Assembly (NCBI GenBank): GCA_964388745.1
Contig: CAYMBP010000003.1
Coordinates: 9,248-73,247 of the forward strand
Reading direction: 5' to 3'
Origin: CAYMBP01 sp964388745
GTDB taxonomy: Bacteria > Babelota > Babeliae > Babelales > RVW-14
Length of the DNA stretch: 64,000 nucleotides
Below the pieces are notes generated by a model that saw nothing but the letters and a program-made list of their open reading frames with translations, was not told the DNA's origin and did no database searches. Within the stretch, counting starts at the first letter, position 1; every line of letters begins with the position of its first letter. Below are positions 8,584-16,639 of the stretch, piece after piece. The position numbers and the translations under genes were made by a program.

Positions 8584-8611
8584 ATGGCAGCAGAAATACT
8601 TTTGCTGCCAT
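8584..8611 (+). terminator. Nine-pair hairpin after paralogue 4, no U-tract
   Basis: ATGGCAGCA at 8584-8592 pairs with TGCTGCCAT at 8603-8611 across a ten-base loop. The following bases (TACTTATG) are not a U-tract, so this is either a weak terminator or an mRNA 3'-end stabiliser. Confidence 0.45.
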
Positions 8612-8641
8612 TACTTATGTAAAGAAAGGTTTCTCCTCATC

Positions 8642-9619
8642 ATGATTCCTCATAAAACTATTTTAGAACAAATTGGCAACACTCCACTTGTCACTCTGCC
8701 ATTTGAATCTCCTGCAACCACACTTGCAAAATTAGAATACCTTAATCCAGGAGGAAGCATTAAAGACCGCTCAGCTCTTTTTATGATTGAAAAAGCCGAA
8801 AAGACTGGCCTCCTTAAGCCTGGTGGAACTATTATTGAAGCATCTTCTGGCAATCAAGGAATTGCTCTTGCAATGATTGGTGCCATAAAAGGATATAACG
8901 TTATCATCACCCTACCAGATCGCACCTCACCTGAAAAAATAGGCGTCCTGCAAGCGTATGGTGCAGATGTACGCATTTGCCCCAACACCGATAATCATGA
9001 CGACCCCCGTAATTATCATTCATATGCAAGCTATCTTGCAAGCGTTACGCCAGGCGCATTTATGCCTAACCAATATTTTAATGTTACCAACCCATTAGCT
9101 CATTACTCATCAACTGGCCCAGAAATTTGGGAACAGACGAATCATGCAGTCACTCATGTTTTTCTTGCAACAGGAAGCTGCGGAACTATCACTGGAGTTG
9201 GCCGCTATTTAAAAGAAAAAAATCCTGCAATCAAAATTATTGGTGTTGATGCTGCCACCTCACTCTACTCAGCAAAAGAGCCAAAAGCATATCAGGCTGA
9301 AGGGCTTGGCATTGACGTTATTAGCGATACACTTGATACCTCTGTAATCGATACAATTGTACCAATTAATGACGAAGATGCCTTTGCTATGACACGCCGC
9401 ATGGCTCATGAATATGGTCTTCTTGTTGGAATTAGTAGCGGAGCTGTCATGCATACCGCATTTCAATATCGCAACCTTTTTACTAAAAATGACTGTGTAG
9501 TACTTATGTTTGCAGACTCTGGACGAGCTTATCTTCAAAAAGTATTTGCACAAGAAGAAGATAATACTCCTCTTTCTTATGCCCATCACGGAAATCATGG
9601 ACAAATCCCACCTCATTGA
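8642..9619 (+). CDS. PLP-dependent cysteine synthase / cystathionine beta-synthase family enzyme
   Basis: This 325-residue fold-type II PLP enzyme would form or cleave bonds at the beta carbon of serine- or cysteine-type substrates. The PLP lysine lies in NPGGSIKDRSA (about residues 36-46). The substrate loop reads EASSGNQGIALA where sulfhydrylases and CBS have TSGNTG. The PLP phosphate loop is ATGSCGTITGVG and the C-terminal LLVGISSGA motif is intact. No CBS-pair domain follows, so it is the catalytic core alone. The segment SDTLDTSVID is closer to cystathionine beta-synthase than to CysK. Its stop overlaps the dapF start by 23 bases, so the two are probably made together. The exact reaction cannot be fixed from sequence. 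Confidence 0.85.
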   Translation: MIPHKTILEQIGNTPLVTLPFESPATTLAKLEYLNPGGSIKDRSALFMIEKAEKTGLLKPGGTIIEASSGNQGIALAMIGAIKGYNVIITLPDRTSPEKIGVLQAYGADVRICPNTDNHDDPRNYHSYASYLASVTPGAFMPNQYFNVTNPLAHYSSTGPEIWEQTNHAVTHVFLATGSCGTITGVGRYLKEKNPAIKIIGVDAATSLYSAKEPKAYQAEGLGIDVISDTLDTSVIDTIVPINDEDAFAMTRRMAHEYGLLVGISSGAVMHTAFQYRNLFTKNDCVVLMFADSGRAYLQKVFAQEEDNTPLSYAHHGNHGQIPPH

Positions 9620-10436
9620 ACACTTTTATAAATATCAGTCACTTGGAAACCATTTTATTATTTTTGATTGGCGCAATAAAAATCAAGCCTCCATTGAATC
9701 GCTACTGCTGTCTGCCTCTTGGCCATCTCTCGTTCAAAAATTATGTACCCCGAACACAAGTATTGGAGGAAACAATGTTCTTGTCTTTTATAACAATAAT
9801 CAGCTTCGTATTTTTAACGCTGATGGAACAGAAGCTGAAAATTGTCTTAATGGCTTGCGTTGTATTGCGCTGCATTATGCACAATCTAATAAACTCTCTG
9901 AGCATCAATTTACCATTAACACAACAGACCATACAATCACCTGTTCAATAAGCAACAGAATGATCACCACCTACTCACCATCAGCAATAAATAAAGGCCA
10001 ACTCATCAGTATGGGCAAAATTGGTAATGTTATATTAACCGGCAATCCACATTTTATTGTGCAAGAAGACTGTTCATTAAAATGGCTCAGCCAACACGGA
10101 GCAAGCCTTGAACATGACCCTCAATTTCCAAACAAAACCAATGTCGAATTTTTATGGAAAAAAACTGATAAACAGAATGAGTACAACATGCTCATTCATG
10201 AACGAGGAGTTGGTATAACTTCTTCCTGTAGTTCTGGTGCGGCAGCTGCAGTATGGCTTCTGTTTACTCAAAATCGATGTGAATCAGAAGAAAAAATAAT
10301 AATTCATATGCCAGGAGGAAGCCTTACTACCTGGATAAACACTGAAAACGCAATCGCCCTGCATGCTCCAGCTTTTTTTCTTTATCAGGGAGACCTATCG
10401 CAAGAGCATATTACCTATCTTTTAAGAAATTGCTGA
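9597..10436 (+). CDS. dapF: Diaminopimelate epimerase family protein
   Basis: DapF interconverts LL- and meso-diaminopimelate for peptidoglycan and lysine. With the ATG at 9597 the protein has 279 residues, the usual length. The start YKYQSLGNHFIIFDW and GNPHF are family-typical. Both active-site cysteines are present: the first in NADGTEAENCLNGLRC (family MCGNGxRC, so Gly to Leu), the second in ERGVGITSSCSSGAAAA (family ERGxGxTxACGTGA). The loops around both cysteines are altered, so substrate range may differ. It overlaps the preceding PLP-enzyme gene. An earlier in-frame start at 9510 would overlap that gene much more and adds sequence unlike DapF. Confidence 0.87.
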   Translation: MDKSHLIEHFYKYQSLGNHFIIFDWRNKNQASIESLLLSASWPSLVQKLCTPNTSIGGNNVLVFYNNNQLRIFNADGTEAENCLNGLRCIALHYAQSNKLSEHQFTINTTDHTITCSISNRMITTYSPSAINKGQLISMGKIGNVILTGNPHFIVQEDCSLKWLSQHGASLEHDPQFPNKTNVEFLWKKTDKQNEYNMLIHERGVGITSSCSSGAAAAVWLLFTQNRCESEEKIIIHMPGGSLTTWINTENAIALHAPAFFLYQGDLSQEHITYLLRNC

Positions 10437-10500
10437 CAGCAAGTCCTTCAATGTATTACACTTTTTCAAAATGACAACCCTCCATTTTGAAAGAGTTGAA

Positions 10501-11427
10501 ATGCTAAAAAAATTCACAGCTCAAACTGTCAAAATACCTCTCACAGTTCCACAAACAAAACAGGATGTTTACAACAGTAATTATCTTACGGCAACACATC
10601 AGACTGGACGCCTCTTTCTTTTTGCTGGCGACCAAAAAATAGAACACCTCAATGAAGACTTTTATGGCGAAGCAATATCAAACGAAAACAATTACCCAAA
10701 ACATCTTTTTGATATTGCCTCACAAGCACGAATAAGCTGTTTTGCAACCCAGCTTGGCCTTATTGCTCGCTACGCCCAAGATTATTCATCTATCAATTAT
10801 CTTGTCAAATTAAACAGCAAAACAAATCTTTCTTCAGTCACTGCATCTGACCCAATTAGTAAACAACTAACAACAATTGACCAAGTTATTCGCTTTCAGC
10901 AAGAGACTTCCATTCCAATCATTGGCGTTGGTTATACGGTGTATCTTGGTAGCATATACGAACATATCATGCTACAAGAGGCCGCTCAAATAGTTTTACA
11001 AGCGCATGCACACGGCCTCTTAGTTGTCTTATGGATGTATCCTCGAGGCAAATCTGTTGAAAACGAGCAAACAGGATCTATCATTGCTGGCGCCGCAGGC
11101 GTTGGTCTCTGCCTTGGAGCAGACTTTGTTAAAGTAAATAGACCAGAGACCGAAGAAAGCAGCCGCAGCGCAGAACTTTTAAGGCAAGCAACAAGCGCCG
11201 CTGGTCGCACGGGAGTTATTTGCTCTGGAGGAACATCTCGAGATGAAAAAATTTTTCTTCAAGAGCTTTATCATCAACTTCATACTGGACAAACACGAGG
11301 AGCTGCCATCGGAAGAAACATACACCAAAAATCACTCATACACGCTCTCTCTTTGAGTGAAGCAATTGCTTCACTTATTTTTGATGATGCAGATTTATCA
11401 ACAGCTCTTAACCATCTTCAATTATAA
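10501..11427 (+). CDS. Class I fructose-bisphosphate aldolase, DhnA/FbaB (archaeal) type
   Basis: This Schiff-base aldolase cleaves fructose-1,6-bisphosphate in glycolysis or makes it in gluconeogenesis. The motif AGDQKIEHLNEDFYG near the N-terminus and the lysine in GADFVKVNRPE are typical of the archaeal/DhnA branch, a TIM barrel unrelated to class II enzymes. Later motifs (GVICSGGTSRDEKIF, GAAIGRNIHQ) are the phosphate-binding strands. The protein has 308 residues from the ATG at 10501, chosen because GAAAGAG precedes it; an in-frame ATG at 10471 lacks an RBS. The next gene starts 17 bases downstream. Confidence 0.88.
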   Translation: MLKKFTAQTVKIPLTVPQTKQDVYNSNYLTATHQTGRLFLFAGDQKIEHLNEDFYGEAISNENNYPKHLFDIASQARISCFATQLGLIARYAQDYSSINYLVKLNSKTNLSSVTASDPISKQLTTIDQVIRFQQETSIPIIGVGYTVYLGSIYEHIMLQEAAQIVLQAHAHGLLVVLWMYPRGKSVENEQTGSIIAGAAGVGLCLGADFVKVNRPETEESSRSAELLRQATSAAGRTGVICSGGTSRDEKIFLQELYHQLHTGQTRGAAIGRNIHQKSLIHALSLSEAIASLIFDDADLSTALNHLQL

Positions 11428-11444
11428 GTAAAAAGGGAAGACTT

Positions 11445-12167
11445 ATGATGCGACGCCTCAAAGAATATAAAAAATTTCTTTTGAGCTTAATGAAAACCAA
11501 TATGCGACTTTTGTATGGCATGTGGAAATTAACACGCCTGCCACAACCTGCTATTACTTTTTTTGGTGGTGCTCGAGTCCCTCTTGAAAGCTCAACAGCA
11601 GAGCAGGCAAAAACACTTGCAGGGAAACTTGTTAATCTTGGATTCTCAATAATCACAGGTGGAGGCCCAGGCATTATGGAAGCTGCCAATTTTGGTGCGA
11701 TTGAATATTTACGTGACTGCGATCTCAACAGTCCTCACTGTAAACAAGGTATTGTTTCTGCAGGTATTGGACTTATTAAATTGAATAAAGAGCGTATTAA
11801 TCCCTATGTTCAACAAAACATAGTTATGAACTATTTTTTTGCTCGAAAATGGCTCCTTGTGCGCTATGCTGTTGGCTTTGTTATTTTTCCAGGAGGTTTT
11901 GGCACATTAGATGAATTTTTTGAAGTAATTACTCTTATTCAATGCAACCGAATGCCAGAAGTACCTGTTATTCTTTTAGGAACCCAATATTGGGCCCCAA
12001 TTCGATCATGGGTTTTCAACAACGCAATAAAGGAAGGCCTAATTGACCATAAAGATGCAGACCTTTTCATTGTAACAGATAGCATTGATGAAGCAGCAGA
12101 GTTGCTCAAAAAGAAATGCCTCGGCTGTCAAGAATCAGTCATTGCAGATGAAGCCGAGCCCAAATAA
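11445..12167 (+). CDS. LOG family protein (putative nucleoside 5'-monophosphate phosphoribohydrolase)
   Basis: The 240-residue protein belongs to the LOG (lysine-decarboxylase-like) family, whose characterised members release free bases from cytokinin or other nucleoside monophosphates. The N-terminal strand TFFGGARVP, the glycine loop ITGGGPGIMEAAN and the signature FPGGFGTLDEFFE are intact, including the catalytic Glu of PGGxGTxxE. An internal segment RINPYVQQNIVMNYFFARKWLLV is typical. The ATG follows AAAAGGGAAG. The biological substrate here is unknown. It is probably cotranscribed with the aldolase and the Cys-rich gene that follows. Confidence 0.87.
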   Translation: MMRRLKEYKKFLLSLMKTNMRLLYGMWKLTRLPQPAITFFGGARVPLESSTAEQAKTLAGKLVNLGFSIITGGGPGIMEAANFGAIEYLRDCDLNSPHCKQGIVSAGIGLIKLNKERINPYVQQNIVMNYFFARKWLLVRYAVGFVIFPGGFGTLDEFFEVITLIQCNRMPEVPVILLGTQYWAPIRSWVFNNAIKEGLIDHKDADLFIVTDSIDEAAELLKKKCLGCQESVIADEAEPK

Positions 12168-12200
12168 CACGCTAACTCAATTTTTAGAAAGGAAGTTGCC

Positions 12201-12599
12201 ATGAATGTAAAAGAACGTTGTTCTACCTGCAAAGAATCCTGCATTGCCTGCATGGCAAGCTGCCAACGATGTCTATCAAGTTGCAGCTCTGAAGACAAGC
12301 AAGCATGCGAACAAAACAAATCAATCTGCATCAACAACTGTAATAACTGCATTGCATCTTGCCAAGAATGCATTGAGGCATGCACACTACATATTGAATC
12401 ATGCAAAAATGATGTCTGCATAGCTTCTTGTAAAAAGTGTATTGAAGCATGCAGAGCAAGCATTGCAGCATGTAAAGAATGTGTTGCTTCATGCCTTGCA
12501 TCTGATGCATCTTGCTGTTCATCATGCGAAAAATGCATGAGTATTTTACAAAAATGTATGGAGGCATGCGATACCTGTATCACATCATTTTGTTGCTAA
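12201..12599 (+). CDS. Extremely cysteine-rich helical protein, probable metal-storage protein
   Basis: The 132-residue product has 31 cysteines (about one residue in four). They recur as CxxCxxxCxxCxxxC, a spacing that lines one face of alpha helices, in four blocks separated by short linkers, which suggests a four-helix bundle. The overall look resembles bacterial copper storage proteins (Csp, DUF326), which pack Cys along helices to bind many Cu(I) ions, although the Csp motif is usually CxxxC. There is no signal peptide, so it should act in the cytoplasm, and His is almost absent. RBS AAAGGAAG precedes the ATG. Metal storage or detoxification is an inference from composition and periodicity. 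Confidence 0.8.
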   Translation: MNVKERCSTCKESCIACMASCQRCLSSCSSEDKQACEQNKSICINNCNNCIASCQECIEACTLHIESCKNDVCIASCKKCIEACRASIAACKECVASCLASDASCCSSCEKCMSILQKCMEACDTCITSFCC

Positions 12600-12623
12600 T
12601 ACTTTATAAGAGAGCTTCATCTT

Positions 12624-13550
12624 TTACCATCCGCAGCGAACCAGCACATCAAGAGCATGATAAAAACAAGTTAATGACTCATCAGGACACAGTTGAGCAA
12701 TAAATTTACCATATATCGCACTGCAAAGATCTATATTTTCTGTACAAAACCCTCTGCTTTCAAGCAAAAAGTTGTTAGTCTTGTTTCTGTATGCTTCAAA
12801 AATATTGATAATCTCATTACACAATTCTTCTTCTTCTGGATCTGCATCACAAATTCGCCTATTATCAAATGAAAAACCTCCAGAAAAAATAGCCTTATTA
12901 ATAAACCAAAGCAGAGCCATAAATGCTAATGGACTAAACGTATGCTCCTCCAGCAAAGGCATGATTATTTTTTTCATAATAAACTGATATGAAAAGTTTG
13001 GCATACAATACACACGCATACTGTTAACATCGTCATACATTATTATAATATCAAAACTGCCGCCAAACACTGCACAATCAATAAAGTTGCGGCCTTTAAA
13101 CAGGCGTGCATAATCCACAATAGCCTTAAGCATCAATTTTCCAATAGAACGATTCAGTTTTCCATTAGACAAGCGTCCCTGAGCAAAACCATACCATGAT
13201 GCAAACATAGGATCATCTATTTTTTCAAATCCTCCACTTCTTAACCGCTCTTCTACACTTCCTTCTGTATTGCAAAACCATTTTATTATACTGTTCTCAA
13301 AAACTTCACCGGTGTCATGAGGGTACGCAATAATCCTTTTGGAATTATTACTCCACGACCGAAATAAAACAGCCCAATCATCAAAAAGAGTACCGGTATA
13401 ATTTGAATAATAATTAGAGCTTAAAGCTTTATAGCGACTACTTAAAGAAGAAAAATTTTGCTTATAATATACTGCACTACCAAATAGATTAGAGTAAAGA
13501 ATAAGGCTCGCTCCAAAAAAACTAATATAATAGATAGAAAGACGATTCAT
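12624..13550 (-). CDS. Exported protein of unknown function
   Basis: The 308-residue product opens with a hydrophobic signal peptide (YYISFFGASLILYSNLFGSA) and has a good RBS (AAAGGAG) upstream. The body is aromatic and Ser/Asn-rich, with segments FDDWAVLFRSW, DPMFASWYGFAQGRLSNGK and RNFIDCAVFGGSFDIIIMYDD, and five or six scattered cysteines in the C-terminal half that could form disulfides after export. I recognise no domain. It converges on the Cys-rich gene with 24 bases between stops and is followed upstream on the same strand by another small unknown gene. Confidence 0.65.
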   Translation of the reverse strand: MNRLSIYYISFFGASLILYSNLFGSAVYYKQNFSSLSSRYKALSSNYYSNYTGTLFDDWAVLFRSWSNNSKRIIAYPHDTGEVFENSIIKWFCNTEGSVEERLRSGGFEKIDDPMFASWYGFAQGRLSNGKLNRSIGKLMLKAIVDYARLFKGRNFIDCAVFGGSFDIIIMYDDVNSMRVYCMPNFSYQFIMKKIIMPLLEEHTFSPLAFMALLWFINKAIFSGGFSFDNRRICDADPEEEELCNEIINIFEAYRNKTNNFLLESRGFCTENIDLCSAIYGKFIAQLCPDESLTCFYHALDVLVRCGW

Positions 13551-13630
13551 TGTACTATGCTCCTTTGTCGTGTTGTAAAATATTTTTTAAAAATTCATAT
13601 GATTATGAGCAATCAAAGCTCATTTCTCTT

Positions 13631-13876
13631 TTAAGTCAGCTTCTTCTTTAATCGATTTTCCATCTTTGTCACCTCATAAACATACGCATGCTCTTTAAGA
13701 TAACCCATTAAATGAAAAAATTGCTTTTCATGGCCAGGAACAACAAAAAATTCAAGAATTTCATTAGATCCATCAAGAGTACGTTCAAAAGCAATATACT
13801 CGTCATTGCGAAAAACACCACCAATAAACCAAGTATACCGAACATTAACGCGAACCTGATAGTAATCACAATACAT
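13631..13876 (-). CDS. Small conserved-looking protein of unknown function
   Basis: The product has about 81 residues without a signal peptide. Alternating strands and helices are visible: YYQVRVNVRYTWFIGGVFRN, then YIAFERTLDGSNEILEFFVVP, then a helix EKQFFHLMGYLKEHAY and a basic tail. The layout (a strand, FERTLD, a strand ending in VVP, a helix) is compatible with the DUF4911-type fold, but that is only an impression. The start is the ATG at 13876 or a TTG two codons upstream; the RBS is weak. A terminator at 13951-13976 separates it from the gene upstream. Confidence 0.6.
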   Translation of the reverse strand: MYCDYYQVRVNVRYTWFIGGVFRNDEYIAFERTLDGSNEILEFFVVPGHEKQFFHLMGYLKEHAYVYEVTKMENRLKKKLT

Positions 13877-13950
13877 AGCCAACTCACTGTTAATTTAAAA
13901 ATTGTTGAAAAAAGGCTCTCTTTAGGTTATTAAAGATACCAAATATAAAA

Positions 13951-13976
13951 AAAAGGGTGAACTCATCACCCTTTTT
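13951..13976 (-). terminator. Rho-independent terminator (works in either direction)
   Basis: GGGTGA at 13955-13960 pairs with TCACCC at 13966-13971 across a five-base loop, flanked by A-runs on the left and T-runs on the right, so both strands give a hairpin plus U-tract. The leftward gene 14047-14991 is the likely user. Confidence 0.8.
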
Positions 13977-14002
13977 ACTTAATAATTATTCAACAGATAT
14001 AA

Positions 14003-14033
14003 GATATAGCTAATCGCACTTAATTTAGTACAA
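14003..14033 (-). promoter_or_regulatory. Promoter-like repeated element, copy 1
   Basis: Read leftward it shows TTGTAC, 19 bases, TATATC. Over 29 bases it matches the element before bioY (19661-19691) at 25 positions, including a shared core TTAAGTGCG and TTAGCTATA. It lies between the stop of the acidic-protein gene and the terminator 30-odd bases further on, so any transcript from it would be very short unless it reads through. Confidence 0.4.
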
Positions 14034-14046
14034 CTTGCTGTGACAA

Positions 14047-14991
14047 TTAAATAGAATCATCTTCAGGCATATCAGGTAAACCAAGGCCTTCCTGATCATC
14101 GAGATCTTCTTCAACTGCTGTTGACTCAACAGATACGCTAGAAGACTCTAATACCTCTTTTGGACTTTGCTCTACAACTACCTCTGTTACTTCAGTCACA
14201 GCAGGCTCTATTTTTAATGTTGGCATAACAGAAGGCACTTCCTCTACAGCTACAACACTTGTTGCAACCTCAGGCATTTTCACCTTACTCTCTACCTCAG
14301 GAGCCGCAACACTCTGCTCAGCAACTACAGGAGCAGCCTCCTTTGTTATTGTCACAGCTGTCACAAGTTCTGTAGTATCATTGACAGAAGGCTCAGCAAT
14401 AGAAAGCTCAGCCGAAGGAAGTTTCATTGCATCATCGGTAGTAGTGGGCAATGCTGCCACCTCCATAGGTTCTATTTTTTCAATCAAATCGGCAGATCCA
14501 TCCTCAGAAGATAGATCTGCATCTTTTTTAGCAGACTCTTCTGTCTTATCAGACTCACTCATATTCATAGGAACACTGACAGTATCAGTTTCTTGCTGCA
14601 AGCTTAACGCCTCACCGCCTTGCACAGCTGCAGTTAACTTATCATTATATTTTGCCTTAAAGTCTTTAAGCGCTAAATCAAGCGCATACAACCTTTCTTG
14701 CAATTCAGTCCATGATGTATAGCGAGTTGAAGAAAGAAAGCGAAGCGCAGGACCCTTAACCTGCTCAATGTCTTGTACTGTTACTAAGCCCACTTCTTGA
14801 TCAGACCCCTTGATTGCCTGAGCAATTGACTTAAGAGAAGTAACAATCTCAGCACTTCCTGCTAAGTTCAATGCTTCAAGGCGTGTAATCGCCGCTGTAA
14901 GATCGCTTGAATCTTGTGATATCATTGCATGCATACTACTAAAAATTATTCCAGACAATATAAAAATAGATAAGCGCCTATCCTTATTCAT
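14047..14991 (-). CDS. Exported acidic low-complexity protein
   Basis: With the ATG at 14991 (RBS GGAAAGGA) the product has 314 residues. It begins with a signal peptide (RRLSIFILSGIIFSSMHAM). A helical first third follows (LTAAITRLEALNLAGSAEIV to ALDLALKDFKAKYNDKL). The last two thirds are rich in Val, Glu, Ser, Pro and Thr without evident fold (for example AAPVVAEQSVAAPEVESKV) and end in a strongly acidic tail (DLDDQEGLGLPDMPEDD). It looks like an exported protein with a small helical domain and a long disordered acidic arm. No family is recognised. It is transcribed alone and ends at the terminator at 13951-13976. Confidence 0.65.
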   Translation of the reverse strand: MNKDRRLSIFILSGIIFSSMHAMISQDSSDLTAAITRLEALNLAGSAEIVTSLKSIAQAIKGSDQEVGLVTVQDIEQVKGPALRFLSSTRYTSWTELQERLYALDLALKDFKAKYNDKLTAAVQGGEALSLQQETDTVSVPMNMSESDKTEESAKKDADLSSEDGSADLIEKIEPMEVAALPTTTDDAMKLPSAELSIAEPSVNDTTELVTAVTITKEAAPVVAEQSVAAPEVESKVKMPEVATSVVAVEEVPSVMPTLKIEPAVTEVTEVVVEQSPKEVLESSSVSVESTAVEEDLDDQEGLGLPDMPEDDSI

Positions 14992-15269
14992 TATCAATCC
15001 TTTCCCCATAGTTTTAAACAAAAATAGAGTATCTTATACTTCACCCTATTAATAAATTGCCTAATAGAAAAAATAAAATCAATAAAAATATTTCTTGATA
15101 GGTTATACCCCTTTAAAAAGGCTTTTATTTTATATAAAATCTAACCCTTATAAACTCACCCCCCCCTTTTGCAAAAAATATGTCTATAGAGTATTCTCTA
15201 ATAGAATTGTTTGTATAATTTTTACTTAATTCACTGTAACGCATATTTTATAGCCAAATGGAGGCCACT

Positions 15270-16550
15270 ATGACGTTGTTTCCACGACTTAAGCTCATCT
15301 CATTGCTCCTTATAATGAGCATGCAACAAAATCTTAAGTCTATGGGCTACTTCAATAATCTTAGCAGCAGAGCTTTTCACGCTACAGCCTCATGGTTCAG
15401 CGATCCAAATTCATGCGCACGAGCACTACCAATTTCCCACCTTTTTGACCGAACAGATACTATCAGCAAAACAAATGTCACAGGCTGCTGGCTCCATGAC
15501 GCTGCTTTACATGGAAATGCAACAGAAGCATATATTCTTACTAAATACTATAAAACGCCTGCCAATATCAAAACAAAATCTACGAGAATAATTAATGGAG
15601 AACAGGTCTCTTACCCGAAATTTGAACTTACTCCTCTTATGCTTTTAGCTAAAAACAGCAGGGAAGATGCTTGTACTGGAAATATTTTTGACTTTATGAA
15701 TTTTCTACTTGAAGCTTCAGGAGAAAACATAGAATTTATTTACGAGCAAGACCATAATAATCAGACAGCACTTGATATCTTTAAAAATCAGCTAAGCAAA
15801 ATAAACAAACAGGCTGAGCCTAAAAGATTTAAACAACTTACACAATGTGTAGATAAGTTACACAGCATCATGAAAATAAATAAGAAATCTAACGCAAGCA
15901 TAACTTATAAAGATCAATGTAATCCAAAAGAACAAGAAAATGTCTATCACAAACCAACACCAAGGCCCCTTCTTTCTGAAATGAGAGAAGTTATATCTAA
16001 TACTTCTATTAAAGAACCCACCCATATATCTGAGAACTACTATACCACTCCTACTGAAAATAATAATGTAAATCCAGATACTGAAGCAAGCTTACCGCCA
16101 ACCATTTTTTCTATCACAACACCTTCAAGTTTGCCTCGTCAAAAACGTGCTCGTCGCACAAATGCACAAATTCTTTTTGATGAAAATAATTACCAAGGAT
16201 CCAACTCAGAAAATCCATTTGCACGCGAGCACATCACAGGACAAACATTTCTTATGCATGCGACAGAAGAAGGTAATATTTCTGGGGTAATTGAAGCAAT
16301 AGGACGTAGTGGTGAACGAGCACAAGAAATGGTCAATATCTGTGACAATACGGGAAAGACAGCATTACATTACGCTGCAAAAATCAAGGACAAAAATGAT
16401 TCTTGTGAGCTGCAAAACAAACTTACTATCATAGCACACCTTATTGATGCTGGTATCAATTCTGAGCGTCGAGATAATAAAGGAAATACAGCGCTTAATA
16501 TTGCAAAAACAAGAACTCGCATTAACCGACTAACCGAAGCTCTTAGTTAG
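15270..16550 (+). CDS. Exported ankyrin-repeat protein, candidate host-interaction factor
   Basis: The 426-residue protein has a hydrophobic N-terminus (LKLISLLLIMSMQQNLKSMG) fitting a signal peptide. An ankyrin-like region lies near the N-terminus (CWLHDAALHGNATEAYILTKY, ELTPLMLLAKNS). A polar linker of about 120 residues follows, then clearer C-terminal repeats (GQTFLMHATEEGNISGVIEAI, NTGKTALHYAAKI, NKGNTALNIAKTR). Ankyrin repeats bind other proteins, and in intracellular bacteria exported examples often target the host; that role here is inferred. I chose the ATG at 15270 because GGAGG lies five bases before it; the ATG at 15258 overlaps that RBS. A 14-pair terminator follows. Confidence 0.8.
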   Translation: MTLFPRLKLISLLLIMSMQQNLKSMGYFNNLSSRAFHATASWFSDPNSCARALPISHLFDRTDTISKTNVTGCWLHDAALHGNATEAYILTKYYKTPANIKTKSTRIINGEQVSYPKFELTPLMLLAKNSREDACTGNIFDFMNFLLEASGENIEFIYEQDHNNQTALDIFKNQLSKINKQAEPKRFKQLTQCVDKLHSIMKINKKSNASITYKDQCNPKEQENVYHKPTPRPLLSEMREVISNTSIKEPTHISENYYTTPTENNNVNPDTEASLPPTIFSITTPSSLPRQKRARRTNAQILFDENNYQGSNSENPFAREHITGQTFLMHATEEGNISGVIEAIGRSGERAQEMVNICDNTGKTALHYAAKIKDKNDSCELQNKLTIIAHLIDAGINSERRDNKGNTALNIAKTRTRINRLTEALS

Positions 16551-16585
16551 CCCATTAGCTTCATAAGAATACATTGACTATTACA

Positions 16586-16639
16586 CCCCTTCTGAATAAA
16601 CTACTAGGATATTCTGCCTTATTCAGAAGGGGTTTTTTT
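16586..16639 (+). terminator. Strong terminator whose 3' arm carries the next gene's RBS
   Basis: CCCCTTCTGAATAA at 16586-16599 pairs perfectly with TTATTCAGAAGGGG at 16619-16632 across a 19-base loop, followed by seven Ts (16633-16639). The ATG of the MacA-like gene begins at 16640 directly after the Ts, and its only purine-rich RBS (AGAAGGGG) lies inside the right arm. Folding would therefore both stop transcription and hide the RBS. Confidence 0.88.

Noticed and set aside
12128..12583. Open frame on the - strand opposite the Cys-rich gene
   Set aside because: Its His/Ser/Met/Gln-rich sequence mirrors the TGC/GCA repeats of the real gene on the other strand, and it has no supporting RBS.
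13595..13625. Terminator between the genes at 12624 and 13631
   Set aside because: ATGAGC and GCTCAT can pair for six bases, but in the - direction the T-run is absent and the stem is weak.
16574..16639. Extension of the MacA-like protein upstream to TTG at 16574
   Set aside because: It would translate through the terminator stem, has no RBS and adds residues unlike adaptor proteins.
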